The notes under the pieces were generated by a model that saw only the letters and a list, made by a program, of their open reading frames with translations, was not told the DNA's origin and did no database searches. A program made the translations under genes and the position numbers. Shown in pieces: positions 29,216 to 40,121 of a DNA stretch of 64,000 nt. The stretch's first letter is position 1; the number at the start of each line of letters is the position of its first letter. The stretch is from NCBI GenBank assembly GCA_015146655.1, contig VKHL01000065.1, positions 62,001-126,000 on the forward strand. The letters are read 5' to 3'. This DNA is from Ochromonas danica. Its lineage: Eukaryota > Sar > Chrysophyceae > Chromulinales > Chromulinaceae.

Positions 29216-32200
29216 ATGATGTGGCTGTTGCTATGGCGATGTCTATTTCTTCTCTTCCTCCTTCAAGAAGGAGGTATCCTGGCAGAGATCACAAGTGGTC
29301 GTATCAAAGGCGAGGACGAGCCCCACCTCGTCAGCTGGCGTGTGCTGGAAGGCATCACAGAACCATTTGAAACCTCCCAGCAAACACATCTTCCACCTTG
29401 GAAACTCATGAAGAATGCCGCAGATCAGAAGGCTGCTAGCATGGCCATTCAGCAGGCCTTGCACGAGTACGGCCAGCTGCTTCGCCATCCCTACATGTTC
29501 GGAGAGATGCCCGCTGAGGAGCGCTACGACGTCTTCCTCTCTATGGCCAAGCTACTCAAAACCATGGGCTTTCACCAGCGTGCTGAGCTGCTTCTCTATG
29601 AGGCTATGTCTCACACGACGAATGCCTTCGAGGCACACTATCAGCTAGGCCTGCTGTTCTTAGAGAAAGAAGACCTGGACCAGGCGAAGATGCACTTGAA
29701 GAACTGCCTCTTCTTCAAAGAAGCTGACACAGTCATTCTAGCACACTTAGCAGTCATTCTCTTGATTGAAGGCAGGATTCATGAGACGAAGTTCTTCTTG
29801 TCGCGGATTATCGCGACGTTAGAGAGTCGAGTGCAGAAACTATCCTTTCTCATGTCTGACAAGGAGATGGCTGCTATGCTAGGGCCTGTGCCACATAGTG
29901 CTCTACTCACCTGGACAGAGGAGCTAGTGGTCAAGGTCCTCTATGGAGAGTTCCGCATTACCCCCACGTCCACTATTGAAGTGACGCGGTATTTCTCGAA
30001 TCTCTACCGATGGGTAACCAGTGGAGACCTCACAGGACGCTTCCTCTTTGACTTGGGACAGTCCCTCTATGAAGGTGGGAGACCCTATGTAGGCAAGCTC
30101 TTAATGCGTCGAGGATTCGAGACGACGGACAAGAAGTCAGAAGGAGACGTCAGCGTGGAAGTCGTCCAGCTGAGGTTGACGTTTGACTTCCCCCTCGTGC
30201 CACACAGTCTCTCAGAGGTCGCTGAGGCTTATCTCAATATCACGTCTTACCTCTCTGAGAGTGCTCATCGATATTATGTGATGGATATTGAGAACAGCCT
30301 GGACATCTACTGGCCATTGCCTCTCTTGGCATGGTCTGCCTTGCCTGTCGCTCCGGTCCTAGGAGAACTGCTATGGAGGTTTGATACACGTTCATGGCAA
30401 TCGAATGGATCTGCTGCTGCCTGGAGGCAGGTGACCAGCCATGAAGATGTCCTCCTAGAAAGCTCACGAAAGACCATCCCACAGCAACCACGTGGAGGAC
30501 AGTCTCAGTCTCATTTAGACTCTTCCCACCTCCCAGCGGATCTTGTTGAAGATGCCATTGGACATTTCCAAGACCTTGTAGATCGTTTCCAAGATGATCC
30601 TTTTGTGCATATCGTTGTCTCTCCAGAGCAGACGAAGAAGAAGCAGAAGGTCAAGGGACTGCTGCAGGAGGAAGAAGAAGTAGAAAAAACTGAAAAAGAT
30701 ACTGAAGAAGAAGAAGTGAAGACAGTGACGGTGGGTATCTTGGGCGGACACATGAACAATCACCCTGTAGGCCAGACTGTGCTGCACAATCTATTGGCTT
30801 ATCTTCAACATGATGAATCTCCATTGGGTAGTGTTACCTATTCCTGTGAGACTCCTCCTCCTCCTCCCTCTACTACTACCACTACGACTAATAGGAGGAA
30901 GAAGAGGAAGAAGAAGCTTCACCTTGTCTTGCTGTCTTTGCCATTAGTCAGTGATCGAACCACCAAACGTATCGCACAGAAAGTTGATGAAGTCATCAAT
31001 CTACCAGGAGATCCTCGTCAAGCTTCTCGTATCTTGAATAGCCTTGACCTGGATGTTATCCTCTTCCCTGACTGGCAGCCTTTCCCAGATCAACAAGCTT
31101 TCATGCTGCAAGCTTTACGCCATGCCCCCGTGCAGATTTGCTTTTATGTGCGTGGATCTTCCTGTGTCAGTGAAAATGTGGACTATTACCTGCTGCCAAG
31201 AGAGATGGAAAGCTATTACCTCCAAGCAGTTCCCGCGGCGGCAAGTCATTCTAAGAGACAGATTAAGACCAGCAAGACGAACAACACCCTCTACAGACCT
31301 CTTCGTCCAGCTTGGAGAGAGCCTTTCGCTGAACAAGTTGTCCTACTCGATTGGCCTCTACTCACTTCTCAACGACTTCGAGGCACACTGCAAGGCATTC
31401 AATCAGACAATGACGCCAATGCCAACAGGAAAGGAGGCTCCTCTGATCACTCTTCTTCCTCTTCCTTGGACAATACCTTGGCGTTCATCTCCTTGGAGAG
31501 TGAAGGGAAGATCTTCTTTGATGGCCAGCCGGTGGCTGTGCTGCCTTTTGATCCTTCCTTCTTACATCCACTCATGGATGAGACCATCTTCAAGCTAATG
31601 CGAGCGATTCCTTCGTTACAGATCGTGCTGGCTCTGCCTCAGTCTTTCCAAGGACATGCTCAAGATGTCAAGCATCAGATCTCCTGGGCACGCAGACTAG
31701 CGCGCAGACTGTGGATCAAGTAAGTAACCACACGCCCATCCTCTTGCCTGTCTTCCTGTGTAGATCGATGATGACAGATCCTCTTTTGCTTCGTCTATTT
31801 GGCCATGGCATTGAACTGAACTAACATGGACTTGCTTGTCATAATAGAGGAGGCACCTTGTACCATCGCATTCGGTCTTTGCCCTATCCTCTCAGTGACC
31901 AACGAATGGTTCAGTTACTGCGACAAGCAGACCTCGTGTTGGATACGTTCCCCATTGGAGCCTCACAGCATATCCTGGCACTGGCCATCTCCGTCGGCAC
32001 TCCTGTGGTGACCATGCGTCCAGGCACGAGATTCTCCTCAAGCAAGGAGGATCTGCAAGAAGTTCGGTACTTCTTAAGCCACCCGCAGTCAGTCATGCGC
32101 TTCAAAGATCATCCGCTGAGAGCGTTGATTGGCCAGGCTGACTTGCCGTGGCTCCCTGCGACCAGTGCAGTAGCGGCATTCTTTCAGCAAATCGGTCTGT

Positions 32201-32588
32201 CTGACCAGCTTGTCGCCAACTCTACCCTCTCCTATTTCCAACTTGCAGAGAAGATTCTCTTGAACAGGTTGGGATTCATTAGCTTTCACTTCCTTGTCAA
32301 CAACTTGCTCTTATCTTTCTTGATACCAGGGAGTTGGGCTACGAGCTGCGAGTGAAGATCTTGGAAGATATCGATGCCCAGCATTGTGTCGAAGAGCGAT
32401 TGTCGTGTTGCCCAGGCCGCGATCTCGAGACCTTCCTCTATCAAGTGGGCTTTCCTTGGGCTGCTTCCCGCAGCAAGAAGTCACCACTCTCTTCGAAGAG
32501 GCAAGAGACCAAGAAGCTCTCCCGAGCAGACTTGGACGAGAGCTTCCAGTCATACCTTCGTGTGGAAGGCACTGGAGCCATTGTATGA
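29216..32588 (+). CDS. OGT/SPINDLY-like (GT41-type) glycosyltransferase with TPRs and a signal peptide (three exons)
   Basis: Exons 29216-31719, 31848-32267 and 32330-32588, all in phase 2, give 1,060 residues. The N-terminus MMWLLLWRCLFLLFLLQEGG is a strong signal peptide. About residues 95-210 are TPR-like (AHYQLGLLFLEKEDLDQAKM). About 505-1000 resemble the split GT41 domain of O-GlcNAc transferase: VTVGILGGHMNNHPVG, then LDVILFPDWQPFPDQ and APVQICFYVRGSS (like OGT A-P-I-Q-V...G). After an insert comes ADLVLDTFPIGASQHILALA and GTPVVTMRPGTRFSS (like D-x-x-L-D-T-x-P-x-x-G...G-T-P-x-V-T). Canonical OGT is nucleocytoplasmic, so a signal peptide implies lumenal or secreted use. Acidic/Lys low-complexity inserts (30640-30720, 30855-30915) interrupt the domain. 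Donor sugar is unknown. Confidence 0.8.
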
Positions 32589-32880
32589 GAAGCTATTACA
32601 ATGTGTGCTGTCTGTCTGAGTGAGAGTGAAGCTATTTTCTGTATATTTGTAACAAGTTTGTGTAATAAGGAAGCGTATTGTTTCGCTTGGGTTTGAATAT
32701 TGTTTGAAACCTTTTTAATTTATTGGCTATAATTACACGTCAACAAGACGAAAGGTCTCTCGTCCTGTCAACGCGTCATCCCACCAAGGCGCGTGTCCAT
32801 GCTGGAGCCTGCGAGGCCAAAGGGGTTGTCGCCTTGGCCGAGGCGATACTCACCACGCACACATGCGCGTCGCTAATAAT

Positions 32881-33180
32881 TTAACGAGCGCGCATGCGCA
32901 TCTTCCTTCTCTTGCGGCGAAGACGACGCATTCTCTTCTTTCTCCACTTGGCACGCATACCACCGTCGACGCCAATCTGAAGGAAGACGTCAGCGGCCTC
33001 AGGCACCAACTCAGCGAGCTTTCCAGAGGAAGCAAGCTTGGTGGAGGAGTAGACAATGGTCTGAAGATGACCGGGGATGAACTCCTGGTCCTCGATCTGG
33101 GCCTTGAGGTCTGCCACGGTGGCATCCTCGGCCATTTCCACAAGGTGACGAACACCTGCGGAATGCACGAAAATCTGCAT
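32881..33180 (-). CDS. RPL41: Ubiquitin-like protein fused to ribosomal protein eL41
   Basis: The ATG at 33180-33178 opens a 99-residue frame. Residues 1-74 are ubiquitin-like: MQIFVHSAG (ubiquitin begins MQIFVKTLTG), ATVADLKAQIEDQEFIP aligning with ubiquitin E-N-V-K-A-K-I-Q-D-K-E-G-I-P, and a C-terminus IGVDGG ending in Gly-Gly at 73-74. Residues 75-99 (MRAKWRKKRMRRLRRKRRKM then RMRAR) are a complete eL41, the 25-residue arginine/lysine-rich helix at the inter-subunit bridge of the cytosolic ribosome. Known processed fusions pair ubiquitin with eL40 or eS31, and FUBI with eS30; eL41 is normally made alone. Cleavage after Gly-Gly by a deubiquitinase would release native eL41 with its own methionine. 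Cleavage is inferred from the junction. Confidence 0.9.
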   Translation of the reverse strand: MQIFVHSAGVRHLVEMAEDATVADLKAQIEDQEFIPGHLQTIVYSSTKLASSGKLAELVPEAADVFLQIGVDGGMRAKWRKKRMRRLRRKRRKMRMRAR

Positions 33181-33571
33181 TCTTGTTTTTTTATAAACTG
33201 CGAAGTCCTGTCTGGTGGGATAGGACCTGGTTGCTCTTGACCTTGGTTTAACACAAAGGGAGCAGACAGCAGGCAGCCAATAAAAAATGAACACTTGCCA
33301 ACAACAACCACAACCAGCAGCCACCACAGAACCAGACATTCGATATTCGGATATTGGGGATTTGGGGATTTGGCATTTCTGGCTTTTCCGAGTTTAGTAT
33401 ATTCGGAGTTTGTGAAATTCGGGCTTAACGGCATTTGAGCAGTTCATCATGCGCCAACACTGAGAGAAATGCAAATAGCGCTGCAGCTACTGGCAAAGTT
33501 CTTCATCAACTCTTAGATCAGTGGGGGTGTTTTTAAAGAAGAGGTTTTTTTATTTGATTTGATTTGATGTC
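33181..33571. other. Divergent promoter, eL41 fusion / serine-rich gene
   Basis: About 390 bp. It includes a tract of imperfect GATATTCGG / GGGGATTTGG / AAATTCGGG units (33338-33425). A spliced 5' UTR for the eL41 gene is possible. No gene is seen. Confidence 0.4.
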
Positions 33572-34567
33572 ATGAGCGAAGATAAAGTGGCTCTAATTGG
33601 TCCAATGGAGTCAAATTCTGTGAGCAAGCCCTTGACAAGCAGTGGAAAGATCAACCGCCGATCCTTCGACGGGTCACTTGCCCATGCCAAGTCAGCCACT
33701 CTAGTCTCACTTCCTTCAGCACACTTTGGAGTATCTCCCAGTACGCAATTCGTCAGTCCTGTGAGTCCCGTGCATCGTTTCCCTATCGGCCATAGCCCTC
33801 TGTTGGCCTCTCGCAGTGGTAGCATGCATGGGGGTCGCAGCCCTGTGCTGCCCGATGGCGTCACAGTGATTGAAGAGACCATGTCCATGGCTCCTCGATC
33901 CGCTGCTGTTCGCCGCCAGAGGGGTGCTGCGGTGGTCAGAGAGCTGCTGCTCTGTGACAGTAAGGATCATCTGGACAGCCCCAAGGGCTCGTTGGACTCC
34001 ATGGCCTCGCTCACCAGCAGCGACTCGCACTCCCTCTCGAACATGACTTCGGGACTTTCTCTTGCGATTGATAAATCAGCGCATGTTCTCCCAGCACTCA
34101 AGCAAGTGTCTTTGATCAAATCTCGCGATCGAACGCCACCTTTGCACTCGAGCTCCACTTGTTCCTCAGGCTTATCTTCTCCGCGTACTCTTGGCTCTCC
34201 TTCCCTTCGAAAAGTTTTGGTTCCTGAGGGAACGGATACTGACGAGGAAAGTCTGATGAAGTCTTCTCCCCAGCGACGAGGCAGTGGTTTTGCTGGCGGC
34301 TCTGTGGTCCGCTCGATTCCCCGACGACTTAATCCCCTTGCAGTGGACTTGGAAAAGATGAAGCAGCTTGAGCTTCATCTATCGGATGAAGAGCATGTCA
34401 TGCTAGTCCATCCTGACAAGCAGCAGATAGCCTCGCCTGGACATATTCTTCCTCCGCTTAGTGCACGTCCCTCTCCTGTTGATAACAACAGCGGCAGCTC
34501 AATCAAAGGCAAAGAACAAGTTCAGAAATTTCTTCGCAGTCAGTCTGGCAGTGATTTTGAGGGTTGA
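33572..34567 (+). CDS. Serine/proline-rich, probably disordered phosphoprotein of unknown function
   Basis: The product is 331 residues in one exon, starting MSEDKVALIG. About a quarter of residues are serine, with many S-P and T-P sites and R-x-x-S contexts (NRRSFDGS, RRGSGFAGG, SSPRTLGSPSLRK). No folded domain or transmembrane segment is evident. The most ordered-looking parts are RQRGAAVVRELLLCDSKDHL (about 113-132) and KMKQLELHLSDEEHVMLVH (about 262-280). Coding character is supported by the long open frame, consistent codon use and a clear ATG. A kinase-regulated scaffold is the most that can be suggested. It is divergent from the eL41 fusion gene. Confidence 0.6.
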   Translation: MSEDKVALIGPMESNSVSKPLTSSGKINRRSFDGSLAHAKSATLVSLPSAHFGVSPSTQFVSPVSPVHRFPIGHSPLLASRSGSMHGGRSPVLPDGVTVIEETMSMAPRSAAVRRQRGAAVVRELLLCDSKDHLDSPKGSLDSMASLTSSDSHSLSNMTSGLSLAIDKSAHVLPALKQVSLIKSRDRTPPLHSSSTCSSGLSSPRTLGSPSLRKVLVPEGTDTDEESLMKSSPQRRGSGFAGGSVVRSIPRRLNPLAVDLEKMKQLELHLSDEEHVMLVHPDKQQIASPGHILPPLSARPSPVDNNSGSSIKGKEQVQKFLRSQSGSDFEG

Positions 34568-35597
34568 AGCCATCGAGGGAGTTGCTTCTGTTTATCCTTT
34601 TCACGTTTTCTCCTTCGCGAAGAGTTGATTGCGATTCTTGTTGTTCTACCTCTTTGCTTATTTTGCGTATATTGAAACTCCGTTTGTGGTTCATTCACTG
34701 GTTAATAGGCTCTAGGTGGTTCTGCGCTTATCTGATAGATTTATGGGTTCCTGTTGTATTGCTATACCAGGTCTTCATATTTCCAGATCGGCATTTATTA
34801 TCCTTTGTGATGTGATTGTTTTGATGCTGGACTCTTTGGCAATTCTTGGTTATGGTGATTAGGTAGAATCCTGTTTTGCTCAATGGAACATGTACATACG
34901 ATCTGTGATGGCTACATCACCGTGTATGCGGTTCTTAGGCAGTGTCCAATTGTCATTTGCCAGTAGTAGATCTTGTGGCTGATTGTTTAGGATAGTTGTT
35001 TATGCTTGTGGTGAAGCTCTTTTTGTGATGTTGTTGTATATAAAGGTAGCTGTCGTTTCATACTTGACCGGGCCAATCATAGATAATCATCTATTTGCTT
35101 ATTTTGGAGCCTCCCTTGACTGCTACGTGTGAAATGTGGAGAATAGTTAATAGCTAATTTGAGTGATGATCATCCTCTGTTAATTTGAATCTAAGTAATG
35201 CGGAGCAAATTGATTGTGACGCGGCTGCTCTTCACGAGTCGTCAGTGTCCTTCACCTGCTTCACACCATCACTACAGCGGCATCACAGTGTCAAACAGCG
35301 TTGTCATCAGGGATAGGGATTCTTACTTGATGAACGTTATGGTAACTTCACCGCCAAACAAGTCAGACGCAGCAGGTGTTGCCATAACACTGTCCATATA
35401 TTGGCCTACTAAGCAGTATGGAGCAGTTTACCTAAAGTCGAATATCCATTGCACGCCACTAACTCACCATGGATATCAGCGTGATCTTTATCTCCCAGAG
35501 AAGGATGCGGGGACGAAGGAGGCTAGTTGTGGCATTTCATTAGGTCATCAGGTCAATGTGAAGGGTGTGGACTGAAGTCAAGTGTCGTACCGATAGG
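34568..35597. other. Intergenic region ending in a dispersed repeat copy
   Basis: About 1 kb. The first 600 bp after the serine-rich gene is TG/TT-rich with no coding signal. From 35321 it contains one copy of the dispersed repeat shared with 40700-40908. Confidence 0.45.
35321..35532 (+). repeat. Dispersed repeat, copy A
   Basis: This segment aligns in the same orientation with 40700-40908. CTTACTTGAT, then GGTAACTTCACCGCCAAACA, AGCAGGTGTTGCCAT, TAAAGTCGAAT, TCCATTGCAC and ATCTCCCAGAGAAGG all recur in order in both copies, with small indels between. The first 45 bp from 35341 differ at only about one or two positions; later parts are more diverged. No coding sequence or terminal structure was recognised, so the repeat class is unknown. 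Confidence 0.85.
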
Positions 35598-35990
35598 ATG
35601 AGCTCGCTCAGCGGATCTGACACTTTTGGTGTGTCCATGTCTCGTGCGGATATGATGATTGAAGACCCAGATCTTTCTCTTTTACCCAGATTACTCAATA
35701 AGATCTCTATAATAAAAAGCATGATAAGCAATGAAGAAGTTCGATCAACATACGCAACCTCACCATCACTAGTCAAGTTCTTGCGCAGCAACGAAGAGTC
35801 ACCCTTGGTTGGTCTTGCTGACGGGGATAGCCCAGGAGGGTGGCGAGCCATCATCATGCTTACCGAGGAAGAAGACTGGGAGGAGAGCTTGGCGAATTGT
35901 GCTCTACGAGCATTCTCTTTGGCTTTCTTGCTCTTGCTCATACGCTTCTTGGCACTGGTCATCCAATTCAACATGTTTCTCAACAGCTAG
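35598..35990 (+). CDS. Hypothetical small protein with C-terminal membrane segment (uncertain strand)
   Basis: The ATG at 35598 opens a 131-residue frame (MSSLSGSDTFGVSMSRADMM) that ends in a hydrophobic helix (FSLAFLLLLIRFLALVIQFN), a tail-anchor-like layout. The opposite strand is also open here, and between 35974 and about 35875 it has the AAG/GCC-rich codons of this genome's real genes (a basic KKRMSKSKKAKENARRAQ stretch) followed by a good donor TCG|GTAAGC. Either strand could be the coding one, and both could be chance. No homolog is recognised. Confidence 0.25.
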   Translation: MSSLSGSDTFGVSMSRADMMIEDPDLSLLPRLLNKISIIKSMISNEEVRSTYATSPSLVKFLRSNEESPLVGLADGDSPGGWRAIIMLTEEEDWEESLANCALRAFSLAFLLLLIRFLALVIQFNMFLNS

Positions 35991-36554
35991 AGCTGGGGGT
36001 GTTAAGTCGGGTTAGTTGGTATTCGATAGGGACGGGACGGGATGGCATGGGAGGGCGAGGGATTTGATTGTGAGGCTGTCTACTAGATGGGAGGGGGAAG
36101 GAAGTGAAGCAATGTGAGGGACCACGGAAGTGTTTGGGGAATAAATAAGTTTTCACGAGAAACGCGTTTCACAATATCCACTCAAAATCTCGCAGCTGCA
36201 GGGAAAGCTATTTTACGACGAAATGGTTTTATTAGGGAATTAGAAGCAATTAGTCAAGAAACAGTATAGATAACAAGAAAATGGCAGAAACAGTGATGCG
36301 GAGATGCTTCCCCTCCCCAATAGACACTGTATTGTCAATCTTAGACTCTCTGTAGTGTTATTGTATGTTAGGTGGGGATGATGCTTTCCTTCAATAGTCC
36401 ATTAGATAAACTAAACCAGACTAGAGTAGACGAGACTAGCTCATAACACCATGCCATTATCATCAATGTCATTGTTATCTCCTTGACTATCACAGCTTCT
36501 TCTTCTTCCTCCATCGGGCCTTATTAATGCTTGCAGCAATCAAACTCTTCTTCC
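35991..36554. other. Intergenic region 3' of the ankyrin gene
   Basis: About 560 bp without a gene. It contains GGGACGGGACGGGATGG near 36028-36045 and the perfect 12-bp palindrome GAAACGCGTTTC at 36159-36170. The AT-rich part next to 36555 should hold the 3' end of the ankyrin gene. Confidence 0.4.
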
Positions 36555-39500
36555 TTATATTGCTCCCTTAGCCCTCAGAAGTGCTTTAATGTCTTCTTCA
36601 TCAGTAACATCTAGAGCAGACTTTCCATTCTAATCCAACAACAACCACAAGATACAAGACAACATAAGACAGAGAGTATGACAACAAGGTTAGAGTCAAT
36701 AACAACAACACACTCTGTCAACATAACTACCACTGCCACTACCATCTTACTACTACTATATAACCTACTAACATGGTACATATAGCAAACATTAAACGCA
36801 TACAAATACATGCTGAGACAAGACACAGCCTAGCTTGCCTCATCAGTCTTGTTCACATCCACCCGCTCATCACGTAGTAAGACTTTAACAACTTCAACAC
36901 GACACTTCTTGCATGCAACATACAAGGGCGTCCATCCATTCTAGTCAAATACGGTCACATAGTTCATTTAGAGCAATAATGACATTGCATTCATTCTATA
37001 TCTACTCATTATATGGACATACTATACAATGCAAGACCAACACCATGTAAGGAGGCAGAAAGGATACCCAAACTTACATCACCGGCGTTCACATCCACCC
37101 GCTTATTCAGTAATAAGAGTATAACCACTTCTACATGACCGCTAACGCATGCAACATGCAAGGGCGTCCATCCATCCTAGTCAAGCATAGCCACATGTAT
37201 TAGCTATAGCAATAATGACATTGTAATCACTTTATATCTGCTCATACTAACACTATCACCAGCACTAATACTAACAGACTTACTATTATACTGTATATCT
37301 ACTCATAGCAAGAGATGCACATTAACATATTCATCTGCTTTCTACCTACATTAACACTAACTTAAAACATACAAATACTACATATCATTATTGTGACATA
37401 CTATACTATACAGTACAAGACTACTGCCATGTAACCAGGAAGATAGCATAGTCGCTCTTACCTTTACAGTCTTGTTCACATCCACCCGCTTATTGGGTAA
37501 CAAGATCATAACCACTTCTAAATGACCGTTAGCGCATACAGTATGAAAGGGCGTCCATCCATTCTAGACAAACACAATGAGCTCTAACAATAAACACATG
37601 GTAATCACTATACATCTGCTAAACCTAACATATGCTAATACTAACACCTTCATCGACTTAATACAAACATCACCACTAACATATAACATAGAAACCATCA
37701 TAACAGACTAACTATAAGATATATACTCATAGTAACAGATGCACATCAACATAAACCTACACTACCACTTACAGGATGGACACTTACCTTCTTCTCAGGC
37801 TTGTTCACATCCACTCGCTCATCAAGCAATAACATCTTAACAACTTCAACATGTCCCATGGCACATGCAGCAAGCAAGGGTGTAAGTCCATACTACACAA
37901 ACACAGTCGCATAAAGTTTCAATATGTAACATTATCACAATAAGCACATCGTAATCCTCCAACTTCTGCTCATACTACAGTAACAAATTCAAATACTAGA
38001 TCATTTACCTACTTTGTACAAACACCTACACTAACGCATAACATATATACACCATCATGCCAGAACTAACTATTATACTGTATATCTCCTCATACTAACA
38101 GATGCGCATTAACATATTCATCTGCCTTCTGCTGACACTACCACTAACTTACACAACATAGGATTAGGAATCTAGTGACACACTATACAATACAGTACAC
38201 GACCACTGCCCTCCAAGGCGAAAGAAAGTACAGCACACTAACCTTATCAAACTTGTTCACATTCACTCGCTTGTCAAGAAAAAATACCTTAACAACTTCA
38301 ACATGACCATCCTTGCATGCATAATAGAAGGGCATCCTTCCAAACTAACAAACAACCACAGGAACATATATTAGCTACAACAATAATAAAGACATTGTAA
38401 TCACTCTATATCTGATCATACTAGCATATGCCAACACTAACACCTTCATCTGCTTTATACTAACACCTACACTAACCTATTGCATACAAACCATCATAAC
38501 AGACTAACTATTAGATATATACTTGTAGTAACATATACTATACATTAACATATTCATCTGCTTTCTACCTAAACTAACACTAACTTATAACATACTACAT
38601 ATCATTATTGTGCCATACTACACTATACAGTACAAGACTATTACCATGTAAGATGTAAAAAATAATAGCCACACTTACATCATCTGTCTTGTTGACATTC
38701 ATTCGTTCATCCAATAATAACAACTTTACAACTTCAAAATGCTCATTGCTGCATGCATAATGCAAGGGCGTCCATCCATTCTAGCCAAACACAGTCACAT
38801 ATATTAGCTATAACAATAATAATAGCAACATTGTTATCCTCCTATATCTGCTCATACCAAGGTATGCTAATACCAACACATTCACCTACTTTATACTAAC
38901 ACCTACGCTAACGATAATATACGATGGTGGTAATTGCAATCTATGCATTCACCGGTTCTATACCTACATCAACTCCTAACTTGCAAGCTTTTAACCAACA
39001 CTGATATGCCATATAACAAGTCATACAAACACTGAGAATACTCACAATCAATCACCCTTCACATTATACTACATTATCACCATTAGTGAAAGGCTAAAAC
39101 CACTAAAACACCACCACTACGGCTCGGTTTATATACAATTATAAGATGACTACTCAGACAGCATTACTAGTTATTGCTGAAATGCCTACAAGCTCACCTC
39201 ACTGTCCACAGCATTGACATCTACTGCTGGATGAAGTAACAACAACCTTGCCATCTCAGCATTATCCTTCACAGCTGACACGTGGAGCGCTGTCAAACCC
39301 TACAGACCATTATTAGACATTCACCCTATTAGAATACACATCAACATAGATCAGGTATCCACACTCATCTCTCCCGCCTACATCATAACAACTACAATAG
39401 CAAGAACAAGCATCATCCTAGCTAACAACCTGAGTTAGCTGGAGTACACTGTTCTCCCCCATGACACATAATATGTCAACCAGCACGCTGCAATCAGTAC

Positions 39501-40121
39501 TTTACCTTTGTTTTTATACCATCTACAGTCATTGTGAAGTGACCATTGATCACTGACACAGGGATTCTATCAATTGCATTATAAGTCTGTAGTGTTTTCA
39601 ACAGTCATGTCTCCTGACACAATCATTTGCTGCCAACTAGTGGAGCAATCCTGAAGTAGAACAGTGATCTGACTCTCTTTCAGTTGAGCGAATAGCTTTT
39701 CATTCAGAGCCTGAGATTCTTCCAGCTTTCTCTCTAAGTCAACTCGTGCTGCTTTTTCTGTCTCTCTTGCTTTGATGCTCTCTTCTAGTTCAGACACCAA
39801 CTTCCCAATTACTGCCTGCGATTCTTCCAGCTTTCTCTCCAAATCAAATCGTGCTGCTGCTATTTCTCTTTCAGCCTGACTTGACTGAATCTCAGCAATC
39901 TCAGCCTGACTTGACTCCTGTACCTGTTGTAGCTTTCTCTCCAAATCAACTCTTCTTGCTTTTTCTACCTTGTAAGGGATATCATCCAGAAGATCATAGA
40001 ACACCTCCTCTTCCTCAACACGACCTCTCTTTCTCTGTATTCTTATCACTTCTTCAGTCTTTCTCTTTTCTTCCTCTATTGTATTATCTTGCTTCTCTAA
40101 GCTCGACTGCATCTTTTCCAT
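36555..40121 (-). CDS. Coiled-coil / ankyrin-repeat protein, one ankyrin repeat per exon
   Basis: The 5' part is a long coiled coil (start MEKMQSSLEK at 40121, down to about 39640) with internal R-V-D-L-E-R-K-L-E-E-S-Q repeats. A short exon ends at 39506 (VINGHFTMTVDGIKTK). Seven full ankyrin exons follow: 39299-39198, 38780-38679, 38344-38243, 37892-37788, 37563-37462, 37176-37078 and 36940-36839. Each is 99-105 nt, begins right after an AG acceptor, and reads like N-G-W-T-P-L-H-x-A-C...V-E-V-V-K-L-L-L...V-D-V-N-K in phase 0. A last exon, 36629-36555 (NGKSALDVTDEEDIKALLRA), ends in TAA. The last intron uses a GC donor (GAG|GCAAGC). How the coiled-coil exon joins the next one is not settled: a 34- or 76-nt intron ending CTACAG before 39596 would fit. 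Partners are unknown. Confidence 0.8.
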
